Positions 16,056 to 26,112 of a DNA stretch of 32,852 nucleotides are shown here, piece by piece. The stretch is taken from positions 1 through 32,852 of the forward strand of contig JAHJEX010000051.1 in assembly GCA_018825385.1 (NCBI GenBank). The letters run 5' to 3'. The notes beneath the pieces are model-generated. The model searched no databases and was not told the DNA's origin. It saw only the letters and a program-made list of their open reading frames with translations. Source of the stretch: Patescibacteria group bacterium (GTDB taxonomy: Bacteria > Patescibacteriota > Patescibacteriia > UM-FILTER-42-10). A program made the translations under genes and the position numbers. Within the stretch, counting starts at the first letter, position 1; every line of letters begins with the position of its first letter.

Positions 16056-17108
16056 ATGGATTTAGTCACATTAGTAATAGCTTTAGCAGTCTTCGCCGTA
16101 GTCATTTTAGGCCTGCTAATGTTTCAAATGAATAAAAAGTTTAAAGAGCTTCAAACTTCTAATAAAGATTCTGATGGACTTTTGATGTTGCAACAGCGAA
16201 TGGAAGATATGAACAAAACAGTTGACCAAAAGATGGGGGATTCAGCAAAAATGATGCAACAACAGTTCGGTCAATCAACAAAGATTATTCAAGATGTTAC
16301 TGAGAGACTGACTAAGCTGGATGAAACAAATAAACAGGTTTTAGGATTTTCAGATCAACTAAATAAACTTCAGGATACGCTAAGCAATCCAAAGCAAAGA
16401 GGAATATTTGGTGAATACCAGTTGGAAATGCTTTTAAAAAACTCATTTCAACCAAATCAGTACGAAATGCAATATAAATTCAAGGACGGCGAAATAGTTG
16501 ATTCAGTATTATTTCTTGGAGAAAAAATTATACCAATTGATTCAAAATTTTCTCTAGAGAACTATAACAAAATTGTCGAAGAAAATGACAGCACCCAAAG
16601 AGGGCAACTAGAAAAAGCGTTTAAAAATGATCTTAAAAATAGAATTGACGAAACAGCGAAATATATCAGACCGAATGAAGGTACTATTGACTTTGCGTTT
16701 ATGTTTATTCCAGCTGAGGGTATCTTTTATGATTTGCTTGTCAACAAGGTGGGTGCGATAAAAGTTAATACTCGTGATTTAATAGATTATGCTATTAACG
16801 AGAAAAAAGTCCATATTGTATCGCCGACAACTTTTTATGTTACCTTACAATCGCTCTGGCAGGGAATGCGGGCATTTCAGGTTCAAGAGAAGACAAAGGA
16901 AATATTGAAACAGGTGGGAAATCTAGATACACATATAAAAGCGTATGAAGATTACTTAAAGAAACTGGGCGGTCATCTTGGCACAACAGTCAATATGTAT
17001 AATTCTGCATACAAGGAGTTCAAAAAGATAGATAAGGATGTTGTTAAACTTACGGATGGTGAATCAACCGTGGATCCGATTGCAATAGACAAACCTAAAA
17101 CAGAATAG
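16056..17108 (+). CDS. rmuC: DNA recombination protein RmuC
   Basis: This 350-residue protein has the RmuC layout. An N-terminal membrane anchor (about residues 3-24) is followed by a coiled coil with Gln/Met-rich heptads up to about residue 105. The nuclease-like RmuC domain begins at LSNPKQRGIFGEYQLEMLL and includes IIPIDSKFSLENY and 'FAFMFIPAEGIFYDLL'. RmuC is known from E. coli as a protein limiting inversions at short inverted repeats, with a PD-(D/E)xK-type fold. The D of IPIDSKF and the E of GEYQLE fit that active site. It is shorter than E. coli RmuC (~475) because the coiled coil is short. Confidence 0.93.
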   Translation: MDLVTLVIALAVFAVVILGLLMFQMNKKFKELQTSNKDSDGLLMLQQRMEDMNKTVDQKMGDSAKMMQQQFGQSTKIIQDVTERLTKLDETNKQVLGFSDQLNKLQDTLSNPKQRGIFGEYQLEMLLKNSFQPNQYEMQYKFKDGEIVDSVLFLGEKIIPIDSKFSLENYNKIVEENDSTQRGQLEKAFKNDLKNRIDETAKYIRPNEGTIDFAFMFIPAEGIFYDLLVNKVGAIKVNTRDLIDYAINEKKVHIVSPTTFYVTLQSLWQGMRAFQVQEKTKEILKQVGNLDTHIKAYEDYLKKLGGHLGTTVNMYNSAYKEFKKIDKDVVKLTDGESTVDPIAIDKPKTE

Positions 17109-17109
17109 T

Positions 17110-17301
17110 ATGAATTTTTCAGAATTTCAAAGTGCTATTCATGACAAGGGATATTTAATCCTATGTTTGAATGATTATAAAAAAGACGAAGAATATTATA
17201 CATTTATTGGTATTCAAGATAAGTTAGGTCATGGATATCATGCTGAATGCAAAAGCACAGAAATGGACTCTGTGTATGAAGAATTAATCTCAAAAATATA
17301 G
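17110..17301 (+). CDS. Small hypothetical protein (63 aa) behind rmuC
   Basis: This short frame begins 1 nt after rmuC and ends just before a terminator, so it is the last gene of the long + strand run. The product is soluble and slightly acidic, with alternating hydrophobic residues (GYLILCLNDY, YYTFIGIQDK) suggesting a small beta-sheet and a C-terminal helix. No family is recognised. The tight position argues that it is a real gene. Confidence 0.6.
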   Translation: MNFSEFQSAIHDKGYLILCLNDYKKDEEYYTFIGIQDKLGHGYHAECKSTEMDSVYEELISKI

Positions 17302-17311
17302 CTTGAACAAA

Positions 17312-17338
17312 AAAACCGCCTCGTATTGAGGCGGTTTT
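17312..17338. terminator. Bidirectional rho-independent terminator
   Basis: An 11-bp perfect stem AAAACCGCCTC / GAGGCGGTTTT with a GTATT loop lies between the convergent 63-aa gene and pilin-like gene. The T-run is longer on the minus strand (seven) than on the plus strand (four). Confidence 0.9.
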
Positions 17339-17350
17339 GTAATATTAAAT

Positions 17351-17710
17351 TTACATTCCTGTGAAATTCAGTAGTGAACTGACAGCATATGATATGATTG
17401 CCCATGCAAGAATGACAATAGATATACCGACAATCGCCGCTGAAATGATTTTCTTTGCCTTCTCAATCTTTTCTTCGTTACCCCCAGAAGTGAGCCAGGT
17501 AAAACCACCATATAAAATCATTATGACACCGACTATTCCAAGTAGACCAAGAATCCACTGAATAATAGCGATTACTGTTTCCTGAAGATCAGCAGAGCCA
17601 AGTCCGAGCGTTGAACTGACGTCCCATAATGATAATGCATGAACTGTATGTGGGAGAAATAATGCGCTTGATGTCAAAATAAATAAGAAAGCTAAATATG
17701 GTCTCTTCAT
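17351..17710 (-). CDS. TrbC/VirB2 (Mbov_0395-like) pilin-type membrane protein
   Basis: This 119-residue protein starts with a signal peptide (basic MKRPY, hydrophobic core, possible cleavage after VHA near residue 25). Two membrane helices separated by a short cytoplasmic loop 'LTSGGNEEKIEKAKKIISAA' follow. Two helices joined by a charged GGNEEK-type loop are typical of VirB2/TrbC pilins and of the Mbov_0395 pilin-like family. No other type IV secretion gene is in the window. In small-genome lineages such stand-alone pilins are common and their role is uncertain (surface appendage, DNA uptake). It is probably transcribed alone and ends at the bidirectional terminator. Confidence 0.75.
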   Translation of the reverse strand: MKRPYLAFLFILTSSALFLPHTVHALSLWDVSSTLGLGSADLQETVIAIIQWILGLLGIVGVIMILYGGFTWLTSGGNEEKIEKAKKIISAAIVGISIVILAWAIISYAVSSLLNFTGM

Positions 17711-17818
17711 ACTGTTTCATTTAGTTTTATTCTAATTTGACCCTATCATATTAGATTGATTTTTGCAATCCATATCAAACAATAGGAGACTCTTTTAGTT
17801 TTATTGTCTGGAATAGTT

Positions 17819-19390
17819 TTAAGCTGCCTTTAGACTTGATACAGCTTGCTCAAAATGCTCTAAACCTTCGGCTGTAATCGCATCAACATCTACAGCTGCA
17901 TCCCTGCTACAGTCAAAGGTTAGCTTACCTTCCTGCTTGCGGATAGTAATAAGCTTATTATCATTATCTGGATGTACAATTTCAACAAGGCCACTTCTCC
18001 GATCATCTTTTAAAATATCATAACCACGTTTCTCAAATGCCTCTACAACAAAGTCACGTATTGCTGTAATCATGTGCGGAGACTGTTCAAATATTTTATA
18101 TGGTTCCATAATTTCTACTGCTCCTTCCGGTTCTTTCTTTAATCCAGATTTAGGGTTCTTAAATAATGGTACTAGGATCATTGGTGCCATTAATGTTGTT
18201 ATCAATGTCATCATAATAGCTACACCAAATACTTCATTGGTAATGATCCCTGTCGAAATTCCGATACCGGCAACTATCAGTGCAACTTCTCCTCTTGGCA
18301 GCATTCCAATTCCAATACGCATGGATCCAAGGAAATTGAACCCTGAAAAGTAAGCAGGTAAACCAGAACCAACTATTTTACCAACAATAGCAAACAGCGA
18401 AATTACAATTCCGAATACTAGAGCTGACATCATTGCTTTGAAATCAACCAGGGTTCCCATAATTGCAAAAAATACGGGAACTAAAATATGTGACGCTCCA
18501 GCCAGTCTTTCTTCAAGTTCATCACCAATTTTGGTGACAGAAAGAAGAATGCCGGCGAGGTAAGCACCAATAATCATTGCCAGACCGAACAGTTCAGCAA
18601 CTGCCGCGATGATCAGACAAATACTGGCAGCGATTGCGGCATAAGTTTTGCCCTCAAGCTTAAGAAGCATTTTAGATAACTTCTTGCTAAACATAAATCC
18701 CAAAGCAGTAACACCACCGAGGAACACAAGCGCTTTCAGTCCGATCTGACCAAGTGCTGCCCAGGAAACTCCGTCTCCAGATTCACCTCCGGCCAGAGAA
18801 ATAACCATAGCTAGAATAAGAATTCCTAATACATCGTCAATAACTGCTGCAGCTAAAATAGAGACACCTTCTTTTGTGTCCAATTTATACATATCAGACA
18901 GCACGCGGGCGGTTATCCCAACAGAAGTTGCAGTCATTATTGCGCCCATGAACAGTGCGGTAGTATCGGTAAATGAATCAGCAAATCCGAACAGTACTGT
19001 TCCCCATGCACCTAATAAAAATGGAAGCACGACACCACCTATTGCAATACCAAGTGATTTCACTCCGTATTTCATAAATAATTTGGCGTCTGTTTCCAAA
19101 CCAACTAAAAACAGAAGCAAAACTGCTCCGATTTGACCAAAAAAGTATAATTCCGAAGAAATTGGTAGAGTGGAAGCATGTTCACCGACCTGTTCAATGA
19201 TTGGAAACAGTTTCCCAATCCATGGAAGCTCTATTGCTCCAAAGGCAAAAGGTCCCACAACCATGCCGCCAACTAATTCTCCTAAGACTTCTGACTGTTT
19301 GAACCTCTTAAACAAAAGTCCGAACAGTTTGGCTGCTAATAATAGAATTGCGAGCTGAAGTGTAAGCATCGCTAATGCATGCGGATCCAT
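17819..19390 (-). CDS. CPA2-family Na+/H+ antiporter with C-terminal cytoplasmic domain
   Basis: This 523-residue monovalent cation/proton antiporter of the Kef/NapA superfamily has about 12 hydrophobic segments over residues 1-405. The discontinuous-helix motif TATSVGITARVLSD lies near 153-166. The ion-binding pair Asp185-Asp186 is in AAVIDDVLGILILAMV; the double Asp is typical of electrogenic Na+/H+ exchangers such as NapA and NhaA. A soluble tail (about 415-523) follows with no RCK/TrkA nucleotide-binding glycine motif, so it is unlike KefC. Likely role: Na+ export driven by the proton gradient and pH control. It has a consensus promoter and lies divergent to the ATP synthase operon. Confidence 0.9.
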   Translation of the reverse strand: MDPHALAMLTLQLAILLLAAKLFGLLFKRFKQSEVLGELVGGMVVGPFAFGAIELPWIGKLFPIIEQVGEHASTLPISSELYFFGQIGAVLLLFLVGLETDAKLFMKYGVKSLGIAIGGVVLPFLLGAWGTVLFGFADSFTDTTALFMGAIMTATSVGITARVLSDMYKLDTKEGVSILAAAVIDDVLGILILAMVISLAGGESGDGVSWAALGQIGLKALVFLGGVTALGFMFSKKLSKMLLKLEGKTYAAIAASICLIIAAVAELFGLAMIIGAYLAGILLSVTKIGDELEERLAGASHILVPVFFAIMGTLVDFKAMMSALVFGIVISLFAIVGKIVGSGLPAYFSGFNFLGSMRIGIGMLPRGEVALIVAGIGISTGIITNEVFGVAIMMTLITTLMAPMILVPLFKNPKSGLKKEPEGAVEIMEPYKIFEQSPHMITAIRDFVVEAFEKRGYDILKDDRRSGLVEIVHPDNDNKLITIRKQEGKLTFDCSRDAAVDVDAITAEGLEHFEQAVSSLKAA

Positions 19391-19422
19391 ATTTTTGTAT
19401 TTTACTTAATAATTAAAAAAAT

Positions 19423-19442
19423 TTGTTCGCAAGTCGAACCAA
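19423..19442. promoter_or_regulatory. Inverted repeat at the antiporter transcription start (possible operator)
   Basis: TTGTTCG and CGAACCAA form an imperfect inverted repeat around CAAGT (core GTTCG/CGAAC). It covers roughly +3 to +22 of the predicted antiporter transcript, a usual place for a repressor site or a 5' hairpin. No regulator gene is nearby. Confidence 0.35.
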
Positions 19443-19451
19443 TTCAGATGT

Positions 19452-19480
19452 ATAATAGGGATAATTTTAAAAAATGTCAA
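19452..19480 (-). promoter_or_regulatory. Consensus promoter of the Na+/H+ antiporter
   Basis: On the minus strand TTGACA (19480-19475) and TATTAT (19457-19452) are 17 nt apart. The start point would be near 19445, with a ~55-nt leader. Confidence 0.8.
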
Positions 19481-19626
19481 TCCAGCCGTTTTCAGAAATA
19501 GTTTAATAGGATACAGAAAAACCTCTCAATTTTAGGCATTTTCTGTTAAAATAACATTAGTGAAGCAAATTTATTGTCAGAACTCTATAAAAACAGGTTT
19601 TTCAGTCGATTTGAAAAAGAAGGGGC

Positions 19627-19655
19627 TTGATTTATTTCTTAATATATATTACTAT
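19627..19655 (+). promoter_or_regulatory. Candidate promoter of the ATP synthase operon
   Basis: TTGATT (19627-19632), a 17-nt spacer and TACTAT (19650-19655), or an overlapping TATATA at 19653, give a moderate sigma70 match. Transcription would start near 19662, about 48 nt before the atpI ATG. Confidence 0.5.
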
Positions 19656-19687
19656 ATATGCGAAATTGTGGATGTTTAGGAGAAATT

Positions 19688-19717
19688 TTGCTTTTTTTAC
19701 CTCAAACCAATGGCTAA
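19688..19717 (+). CDS. Possible 9-codon leader reading frame overlapping the atpI start
   Basis: AGGAG at 19678-19682 is the only good ribosome-binding site ahead of the operon, yet it is nearly 30 nt from the atpI ATG. It has proper spacing (5 nt) for a TTG at 19688. That frame reads nine codons, ending in TAA at 19715-19717, and so overlaps the ATG at 19710. This would allow coupling of atpI translation to a leader peptide. It may equally be coincidence. Confidence 0.25.
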   Translation: MLFLPQTNG

Positions 19718-20015
19718 AAATACACCCGAGAAAGCATGGTGGCAACCAGCTGTAACAATATTTGGTGAAGTAACTGGGTGGATTGTGGTACCGATTGTAC
19801 TAGCATTATTTTCAGGCAGATATCTAGATGAGAAGAAGGGCACTGAACCATGGTATTTTCTCAGTTTGACAGGAGTAGCGTTTATAATATCTTGTGTAGG
19901 GATTACGATCATAGCTACAAAATATATTAAACAGATTGAAAAAGAAAACAAAAAGAAGTTAAATCAAAAACCGATTAATGAGCAACGAGACAGAAACAAC
20001 AGAAATAGTGAATGA
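19710..20015 (+). CDS. AtpI/AtpZ-like ATP synthase accessory protein
   Basis: This 101-residue protein has two membrane helices joined by a short loop with 'GRYLDEKKGTEPWYFLSL', the AtpZ/AtpI (F0F1-ATPase subunit, putative) pattern. A charged tail follows. AtpI helps assemble the c-ring; AtpZ is linked to Mg2+/Ca2+ transport in some bacteria. Being the first gene of the ATP synthase operon supports the call. It overlaps atpB by 38 nt, an unusually long overlap, so the last 12 or so codons of this gene also serve as the start of atpB. Confidence 0.8.
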   Translation: MAKNTPEKAWWQPAVTIFGEVTGWIVVPIVLALFSGRYLDEKKGTEPWYFLSLTGVAFIISCVGITIIATKYIKQIEKENKKKLNQKPINEQRDRNNRNSE

Positions 20016-20880
20016 AGAGGTGCACGAGGAAGTTGTAGCCGACCATTCTGAAACCGAAGCAACAAAAACCCACGAAGAAGTTTCCCACGAGGTTACGTTG
20101 TTTGCTGAGCCAGTATTCCATGTTGGAAATTTTCCGGTAACTAATTCGCTTATTAATTCCTGGGTCACAGTATTTATTATAGTTTTGTTCGCGCTCGCAT
20201 TAAAAAGGCGCATTAAAAGAATACCAGAAGGGATCCAGAACGCATTTGAAATTATTGTTGAAGGTGCTCTAAATTTAGCAGATTCTGTTACTGGTGATCG
20301 TAAAAAGAGCCAAAAAGTTTTCCCAATCGTTTTTGCAATATTTATCTTTGTTTTAATAAATAATTGGTTGGGATTAGTTCCTGGAATTGGATCAGTTGGA
20401 TTTATAGAAGAAGGCGGTGGACATTCAGTATTTATACCATTTTTCAGAGGTGGAACCGCAGATTTAAATACAACACTTGCATTGGCACTATTTGCTGTTA
20501 TTGGTTCAAACGTTTTTGGTGTTGTTATTGTAGGTGCATGGAAGTACATGAACAAATTTATAAACATCGAAGCAATCGCTGAAATTCCTAAAAAGATTAG
20601 AAAAGATCCGGCAATAATATTTGTAAACCCCATTAAGGCATTTGTAGGAATTATTGAAATAATTGGTGAATTTGCAAAGATTGCATCGCTATCATTTCGA
20701 CTATTTGGAAATGTTTTTGCAGGTGAGGTCTTGTTATCATCAATGGCTGTAATATTCGCATTTGTCTTGCCTGTACCGTTTATGTTTCTAGAAGTAATTG
20801 TGGGCATTATTCAAGCTATAATCTTCGCGATGTTGACATTAGTGTATTTCACTATTGCTTCCACCGAAGAAGAGCATTAA
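19978..20880 (+). CDS. atpB: ATP synthase F0 subunit a
   Basis: Subunit a forms the proton half-channels against the c-ring. The 300 residues include about 40 acidic, Glu/Thr-rich N-terminal residues not usual in the family. Five or six membrane helices follow, and the essential Arg241 lies in IASLSFRLFGNVFAGEVLL, matching E. coli aArg210. The conserved 'NNWLGLVPGIGS' segment lies near residue 123. An AATCATTAATGATT palindrome directly follows the gene. Confidence 0.95.
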   Translation: MSNETETTEIVNEEVHEEVVADHSETEATKTHEEVSHEVTLFAEPVFHVGNFPVTNSLINSWVTVFIIVLFALALKRRIKRIPEGIQNAFEIIVEGALNLADSVTGDRKKSQKVFPIVFAIFIFVLINNWLGLVPGIGSVGFIEEGGGHSVFIPFFRGGTADLNTTLALALFAVIGSNVFGVVIVGAWKYMNKFINIEAIAEIPKKIRKDPAIIFVNPIKAFVGIIEIIGEFAKIASLSFRLFGNVFAGEVLLSSMAVIFAFVLPVPFMFLEVIVGIIQAIIFAMLTLVYFTIASTEEEH

Positions 20881-20928
20881 TCATTAATGATTTACTAACA
20901 CCGACTATAAACTAAAAAATATATAGCT

Positions 20929-20950
20929 CCCTCGCCCTAAAGGGCTCGGG
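20929..20950. repeat. GC-rich hairpin between atpB and atpE
   Basis: A symmetric hairpin CCC-TC-GCCC-TAAA-GGGC-TC-GGG lies at 20929-20950 in otherwise AT-rich spacer DNA and is followed by ACAAGAGTCGAG. There is no T-run, so it is not a normal terminator. Its composition suggests a small repeated palindromic element; only one copy lies in this window. Confidence 0.5.
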
Positions 20951-20991
20951 ACAAGAGTCGAGTAGTTAATAAATCTAAAGAAAGGTCGTAA

Positions 20992-21207
<216 letters not shown>

Positions 21208-21219
21208 TCTTATGACGCA

Positions 21220-21245
21220 CAGGAGATTTGATCTCAAATCTCCTG
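21220..21245 (+). promoter_or_regulatory. Perfect stem-loop just downstream of atpE
   Basis: CAGGAGATTTG (21220-21230) pairs perfectly with CAAATCTCCTG (21235-21245) around an ATCT loop, 12 nt after the atpE stop. It lacks a T-run, so it is better read as an RNA-stabilising or processing hairpin that could raise atpE mRNA relative to the genes around it. Confidence 0.65.
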
Positions 21246-21274
21246 AGGTTAGAAGATTAATATAATAAACCCAT

Positions 21275-21775
21275 ATGGATGAATTAGTAAAAACATTTCA
21301 CATTGATTGGAAACTGCTAATAGCGCAGATTATTAACTTTGGCATTGTCCTGGGTGTACTATGGTACTTTGCCCTGAAACCGTTGATGAAAATAATGAAT
21401 AAGCGTAATGAAGATATTGAGCAAAGCCTGAAAAATGCCGAAGAAATTGAAAAGAGGCTAAAGGCAGCTGGTGAAAGTAAAGAACAGATGATTCTTGAAG
21501 CTAAGAAAGAATCCCAAGTAATTATGGAAAATGCAAACAAGGAATCTGAACAACTAAAGAATAGTAAAATAGCGGAAACCAGATCTGAAATAGAAAATAT
21601 TGCTGCAAAAACCAAAGCAAGTTTATTAGCCGATAAAGAAAAAATGATTACTGATGCTAGAAAAGAAGTTGGCGGATTGATAATTGAAGCTAGTTCAAAA
21701 ATAATTGGAAGGAATATAGATTCTGAAACAAATAGAAAAATGGTAGAAGAAACTGTAAAAAAGATTAAAGAATAA
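21275..21775 (+). CDS. atpF: ATP synthase F0 subunit b
   Basis: This is the peripheral stalk protein. The 166 residues have one membrane helix near the N-terminus (about 14-32, 'AQIINFGIVLGVLWYFALKP') followed by a long charged helical coiled coil to the end, as in all b subunits. Lys/Glu heptads dominate residues 40-140. It sits between the atpE hairpin and atpH, 2 nt before the latter. The dimer links subunit a to delta and F1. Confidence 0.95.
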   Translation: MDELVKTFHIDWKLLIAQIINFGIVLGVLWYFALKPLMKIMNKRNEDIEQSLKNAEEIEKRLKAAGESKEQMILEAKKESQVIMENANKESEQLKNSKIAETRSEIENIAAKTKASLLADKEKMITDARKEVGGLIIEASSKIIGRNIDSETNRKMVEETVKKIKE

Positions 21776-21777
21776 TA

Positions 21778-22176
21778 ATGAGAAAAATCACACCAAGAAA
21801 ATACGCGCAAGGATTATACGAATCACTCCAAGATAAAGATAAGAGTGAAGTTTCGAATACTATTAAATCTTTCATTCAAGTTTTAGTCCGTAACAAAGTT
21901 ATCTCAAAATCTGACAAAATTGTAAAAGCTTTTCATGATTATATATATGAGCAGGAAGGAATTCAGTTGGTATCAGTATACTCTGTTGAAGCATTGAGTA
22001 ACAACCTGAAAAAGGAAATTGAAACTGGTTTGAAAATAGCTTTAAAGAAAGAGATTGAACTAGAAGAGCATATTGATTCATCACTAATCGGTGGGGTAAA
22101 GTTAAAATATGGTGATGTTGAAGCAGATGGTAGTGTCAGAAAGAAAATTGAGAGTCTAGAGAATACAATAGGATAA
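21778..22176 (+). CDS. atpH: ATP synthase F1 subunit delta (short form)
   Basis: Delta (OSCP-like) connects the peripheral stalk to the top of F1. The start 'TPRKYAQGLYESL' and C-terminal IDSSLIGGVKLKYGD with DGSVRKKIESL match the family. At 132 residues it is about 45 shorter than usual (~175-180). The missing part is mainly in the N-terminal helical bundle, so contact with the alpha N-termini may be reduced. The reading frame is intact. Position between atpF and atpA is standard. Confidence 0.9.
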   Translation: MRKITPRKYAQGLYESLQDKDKSEVSNTIKSFIQVLVRNKVISKSDKIVKAFHDYIYEQEGIQLVSVYSVEALSNNLKKEIETGLKIALKKEIELEEHIDSSLIGGVKLKYGDVEADGSVRKKIESLENTIG

Positions 22177-22211
22177 ATTAAATATTTGAATATACAATTA
22201 AAAAAACAACT

Positions 22212-23747
22212 ATGGCAAACAAGGATTACATTATAGAAGAGCTAAAGAAGCAAATTACTGATTATAAAACTTCAGTTTCAAAAGAAAAAATTGGTACGGT
22301 TGAAGAAATTGGTGACGGAATTGCCAGAATATCTGGATTATCTGATACTATGGCTTCAGAAATGCTAGAATTTCCTGGTGGAAAATTTGGCGTATCATTA
22401 AACCTGGAAGAAGATTCGGTCGGTGCTATTATCCTTGGAGAGTACGAGACTATCAAAGAAGGCGATACTGTAAAAAGTACTGGTAGAATTTTAGAAGTTC
22501 CAGTTGGAGAAGCTATGGTTGGTCGTGTAGTCAACCCTTTGGGTGAGCCGATTGACGGAAAGGGTCCTATTAATACTGATACATATTATCCAATCGAAAA
22601 GATTGCGCCTCGTGTAATCACTCGTCAGTCAGTAAATACCCCAGTGCAAACAGGAGTCAAAGCAATCGATGCCATGATTCCTATCGGCCGTGGTCAGCGC
22701 GAATTAATTATCGGTGATAGACAAACTGGTAAAACAGCTTTGGCAATTGATACAATAATCAACCAAAAAGGAAAGAATGAAATTTGTATTTACGTTGCAA
22801 TTGGGCAAAAAGAGTCTAAAGTTGCAAAGATAGTGGCTGAGTTGGAAAAATATGGCGCAATGGAACATACCATTATAGTTTTGGCCGGAGCATCAGACCC
22901 AGCACCTTTGACATTTATTGCACCTTATTCAGGCTGTTCAATGGGAGAATATTTCATGGATCAAGGTAAGGACAGTTTAGTCATATATGATGATCTTTCC
23001 AAACACGCCTGGGCATATCGTCAGATTTCTCTATTATTGAGACGACCTCCTGGACGAGAAGCATATCCGGGCGATGTGTTTTATTTGCATTCTCGTTTAC
23101 TAGAACGTGCTGCAAAGTTAAACAAAGACTACGGTGGAGGCTCATTGACAGCACTTCCGATTATTGAAACACAAGCAGGTGATTTATCTGCCTATATTCC
23201 AACAAATGTAATTTCCATTACAGATGGACAGATCTTTGTAGAATCAGATTTGTTTAATCAGGGTATACGACCGGCATTGAACGTTGGATTGTCAGTTTCC
23301 CGTGTTGGTTCGGCTGCTCAGATTAAAGCCATGAAACAAGTTGCTGGTAAAGTCAGAATTGATTTGGCTCAGTATCGTGAACTTGCAGCCTTTGCTCAGT
23401 TTGGATCAGATCTTGATGAAGCAACTCGAACACAGTTAGAAAGAGGAAAAAGACTAACAGAAATTCTAAAGCAGGGACAATATGAACCAATGTCTGTTGA
23501 AAACCAAGTTGCAATACTCTATGCGGCTGTGAATGGAATGTTGGATGATGTTCCCGTTGAAAAGATTGCTGAGTTTGAATTAGAATTCCACAAATATCTT
23601 AAAATTTCGAAGAAAGATTTACTTGAAGAAATCCTCAAAAAAGGTGAACTTTCAGAAGGTCTTGAAAATAAATTAAAAGAAGCAATTGAAGAGTTTAAAA
23701 AAACTAAAGACTTTAGTGTATCAGAAGAAGCAGCGGAAAAAAAATAA
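22212..23747 (+). CDS. atpA: ATP synthase F1 subunit alpha
   Basis: The 511-residue non-catalytic nucleotide-binding subunit carries Walker A GDRQTGKT at 168-175, '[31 protein letters not shown]' (Walker B and DELSEED-side region) and the alpha-specific [14 protein letters not shown]. Full length for the family. The C-terminal ~25 residues are Lys/Glu-rich ([16 protein letters not shown]). It alternates with beta in the F1 hexamer. The gap to atpH is 35 nt and to atpG 18 nt. Confidence 0.97.
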   Translation: MANKDYIIEELKKQITDYKTSVSKEKIGTVEEIGDGIARISGLSDTMASEMLEFPGGKFGVSLNLEEDSVGAIILGEYETIKEGDTVKSTGRILEVPVGEAMVGRVVNPLGEPIDGKGPINTDTYYPIEKIAPRVITRQSVNTPVQTGVKAIDAMIPIGRGQRELIIGDRQTGKTALAIDTIINQKGKNEICIYVAIGQKESKVAKIVAELEKYGAMEHTIIVLAGASDPAPLTFIAPYSGCSMGEYFMDQGKDSLVIYDDLSKHAWAYRQISLLLRRPPGREAYPGDVFYLHSRLLERAAKLNKDYGGGSLTALPIIETQAGDLSAYIPTNVISITDGQIFVESDLFNQGIRPALNVGLSVSRVGSAAQIKAMKQVAGKVRIDLAQYRELAAFAQFGSDLDEATRTQLERGKRLTEILKQGQYEPMSVENQVAILYAAVNGMLDDVPVEKIAEFELEFHKYLKISKKDLLEEILKKGELSEGLENKLKEAIEEFKKTKDFSVSEEAAEKK

Positions 23748-23765
23748 TAAAAAACTACAGATAAT

Positions 23766-24683
23766 ATGCCAGTAGCGACACGAGATATTAATAGAAGAAT
23801 TAAGTCCATAGCTAATACTAAGAAAATTACTAAGGCTATGGAAATGGTTTCAGCTTCCAAAATGAGGAAAGCTGTTAATGCTGTATTGGCTACAAGAGAT
23901 TATTCAAACTCTGCATGGGATTTGGTAAAAAATCTATCTGCTAAAACGGATTCTTCTCTACATCCTCTATTACAAAAAAGAAATAAAGTTAAGAATGTTG
24001 GATTAATACTTATCACGTCCAATAGAGGTTTATGCGGCAGCTTTAACAGAGATATAGTTGATGAGGTTGCAAAATATGTGCAACATCATAAAAAGGAACA
24101 CGTTGATGTTGAGGCAGAAGTAATACTGATGGGATCTAAAGGTCAGGATATAATGTTCCGTCATGGTCACAATATTGTTGCAGAATTTGCTAAGCTGGAT
24201 ATGCATAGTAGGATTACCGAAGTTACTCCAATTTCTCGAATGGTTATTAAAGATTTTCTTTCAGGAAAATACGATAAAGTTTCTATTGCATATACTGATT
24301 ACAAATCAGTAATTTCCCAAAAACCAACTATAAGAAAAATTTTGCCAATTAGTGGAGAAGATGAGGAACTTGGTTTTGTTGGTAAAGAATCTCCCAGCAC
24401 AGAGGAAAAAGTTACTAAAGATGAATTTGAGTATCTTTTTGAACCAACGCCTGATGCTGTTTTGGACCAGATGCTTTATCGTCTAATAGAGCTTCAAATA
24501 TATCAAGCGCTTTTAGAATCCAATGCTTCAGAGCATTCAGCTAGAATGTTGTCTATGCGTAATGCATCTGATGCGGCTAGCGATATGATTGAGGATTTAA
24601 CATTATACTTTAATCAGGCAAGACAACAAGCTATTACGTCAGAACTGGCAGATATTAGTGCTGGCCGAGCGGCCGTTGAATAA
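23766..24683 (+). CDS. atpG: ATP synthase F1 subunit gamma
   Basis: The rotor shaft protein, 305 residues. Its start 'RDINRRIKSIANTKKITKAMEMVSASKM' and end 'EHSARMLSMRNASDAASDMIEDL' are the conserved N- and C-terminal helices that form the coiled-coil axle. The central Rossmann part includes ITSNRGLCGSFN. Residues about 195-225 (GEDEELGFVGKESPSTEEKV) form a somewhat longer acidic loop than in E. coli. Standard position between atpA and atpD. Confidence 0.96.
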   Translation: MPVATRDINRRIKSIANTKKITKAMEMVSASKMRKAVNAVLATRDYSNSAWDLVKNLSAKTDSSLHPLLQKRNKVKNVGLILITSNRGLCGSFNRDIVDEVAKYVQHHKKEHVDVEAEVILMGSKGQDIMFRHGHNIVAEFAKLDMHSRITEVTPISRMVIKDFLSGKYDKVSIAYTDYKSVISQKPTIRKILPISGEDEELGFVGKESPSTEEKVTKDEFEYLFEPTPDAVLDQMLYRLIELQIYQALLESNASEHSARMLSMRNASDAASDMIEDLTLYFNQARQQAITSELADISAGRAAVE

Positions 24684-24712
24684 GTTTATATTTTAGAAAT
24701 TATTAATTATAG

Positions 24713-26104
<1,392 letters not shown>

Positions 26105-26112
26105 TTACAATT

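Larger units (their letters stand above)
19391..19709. other. 319-nt divergent intergenic region between antiporter and ATP synthase operon
   Basis: This is the longest gene-free stretch in the window. It holds the two divergent promoters listed separately, an inverted repeat near the antiporter start point and a possible leader reading frame ahead of atpI. Between about 19490 and 19620 I see only AT-rich DNA with no RNA gene, riboswitch or terminator that I can support. Confidence 0.6.

Noticed and set aside
19959-20807. 282-codon minus-strand frame opposite atpB
   Set aside because: Antisense to a subunit a gene with all key residues; the Asn/Thr/Pro-rich product is a typical shadow translation.
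21298-21810. 170-codon minus-strand frame opposite atpF/atpH
   Set aside because: Shadow of the Lys/Glu-rich coiled coil of atpF, which yields Ser/Phe/Leu-rich antisense protein; no ribosome-binding site or family match.
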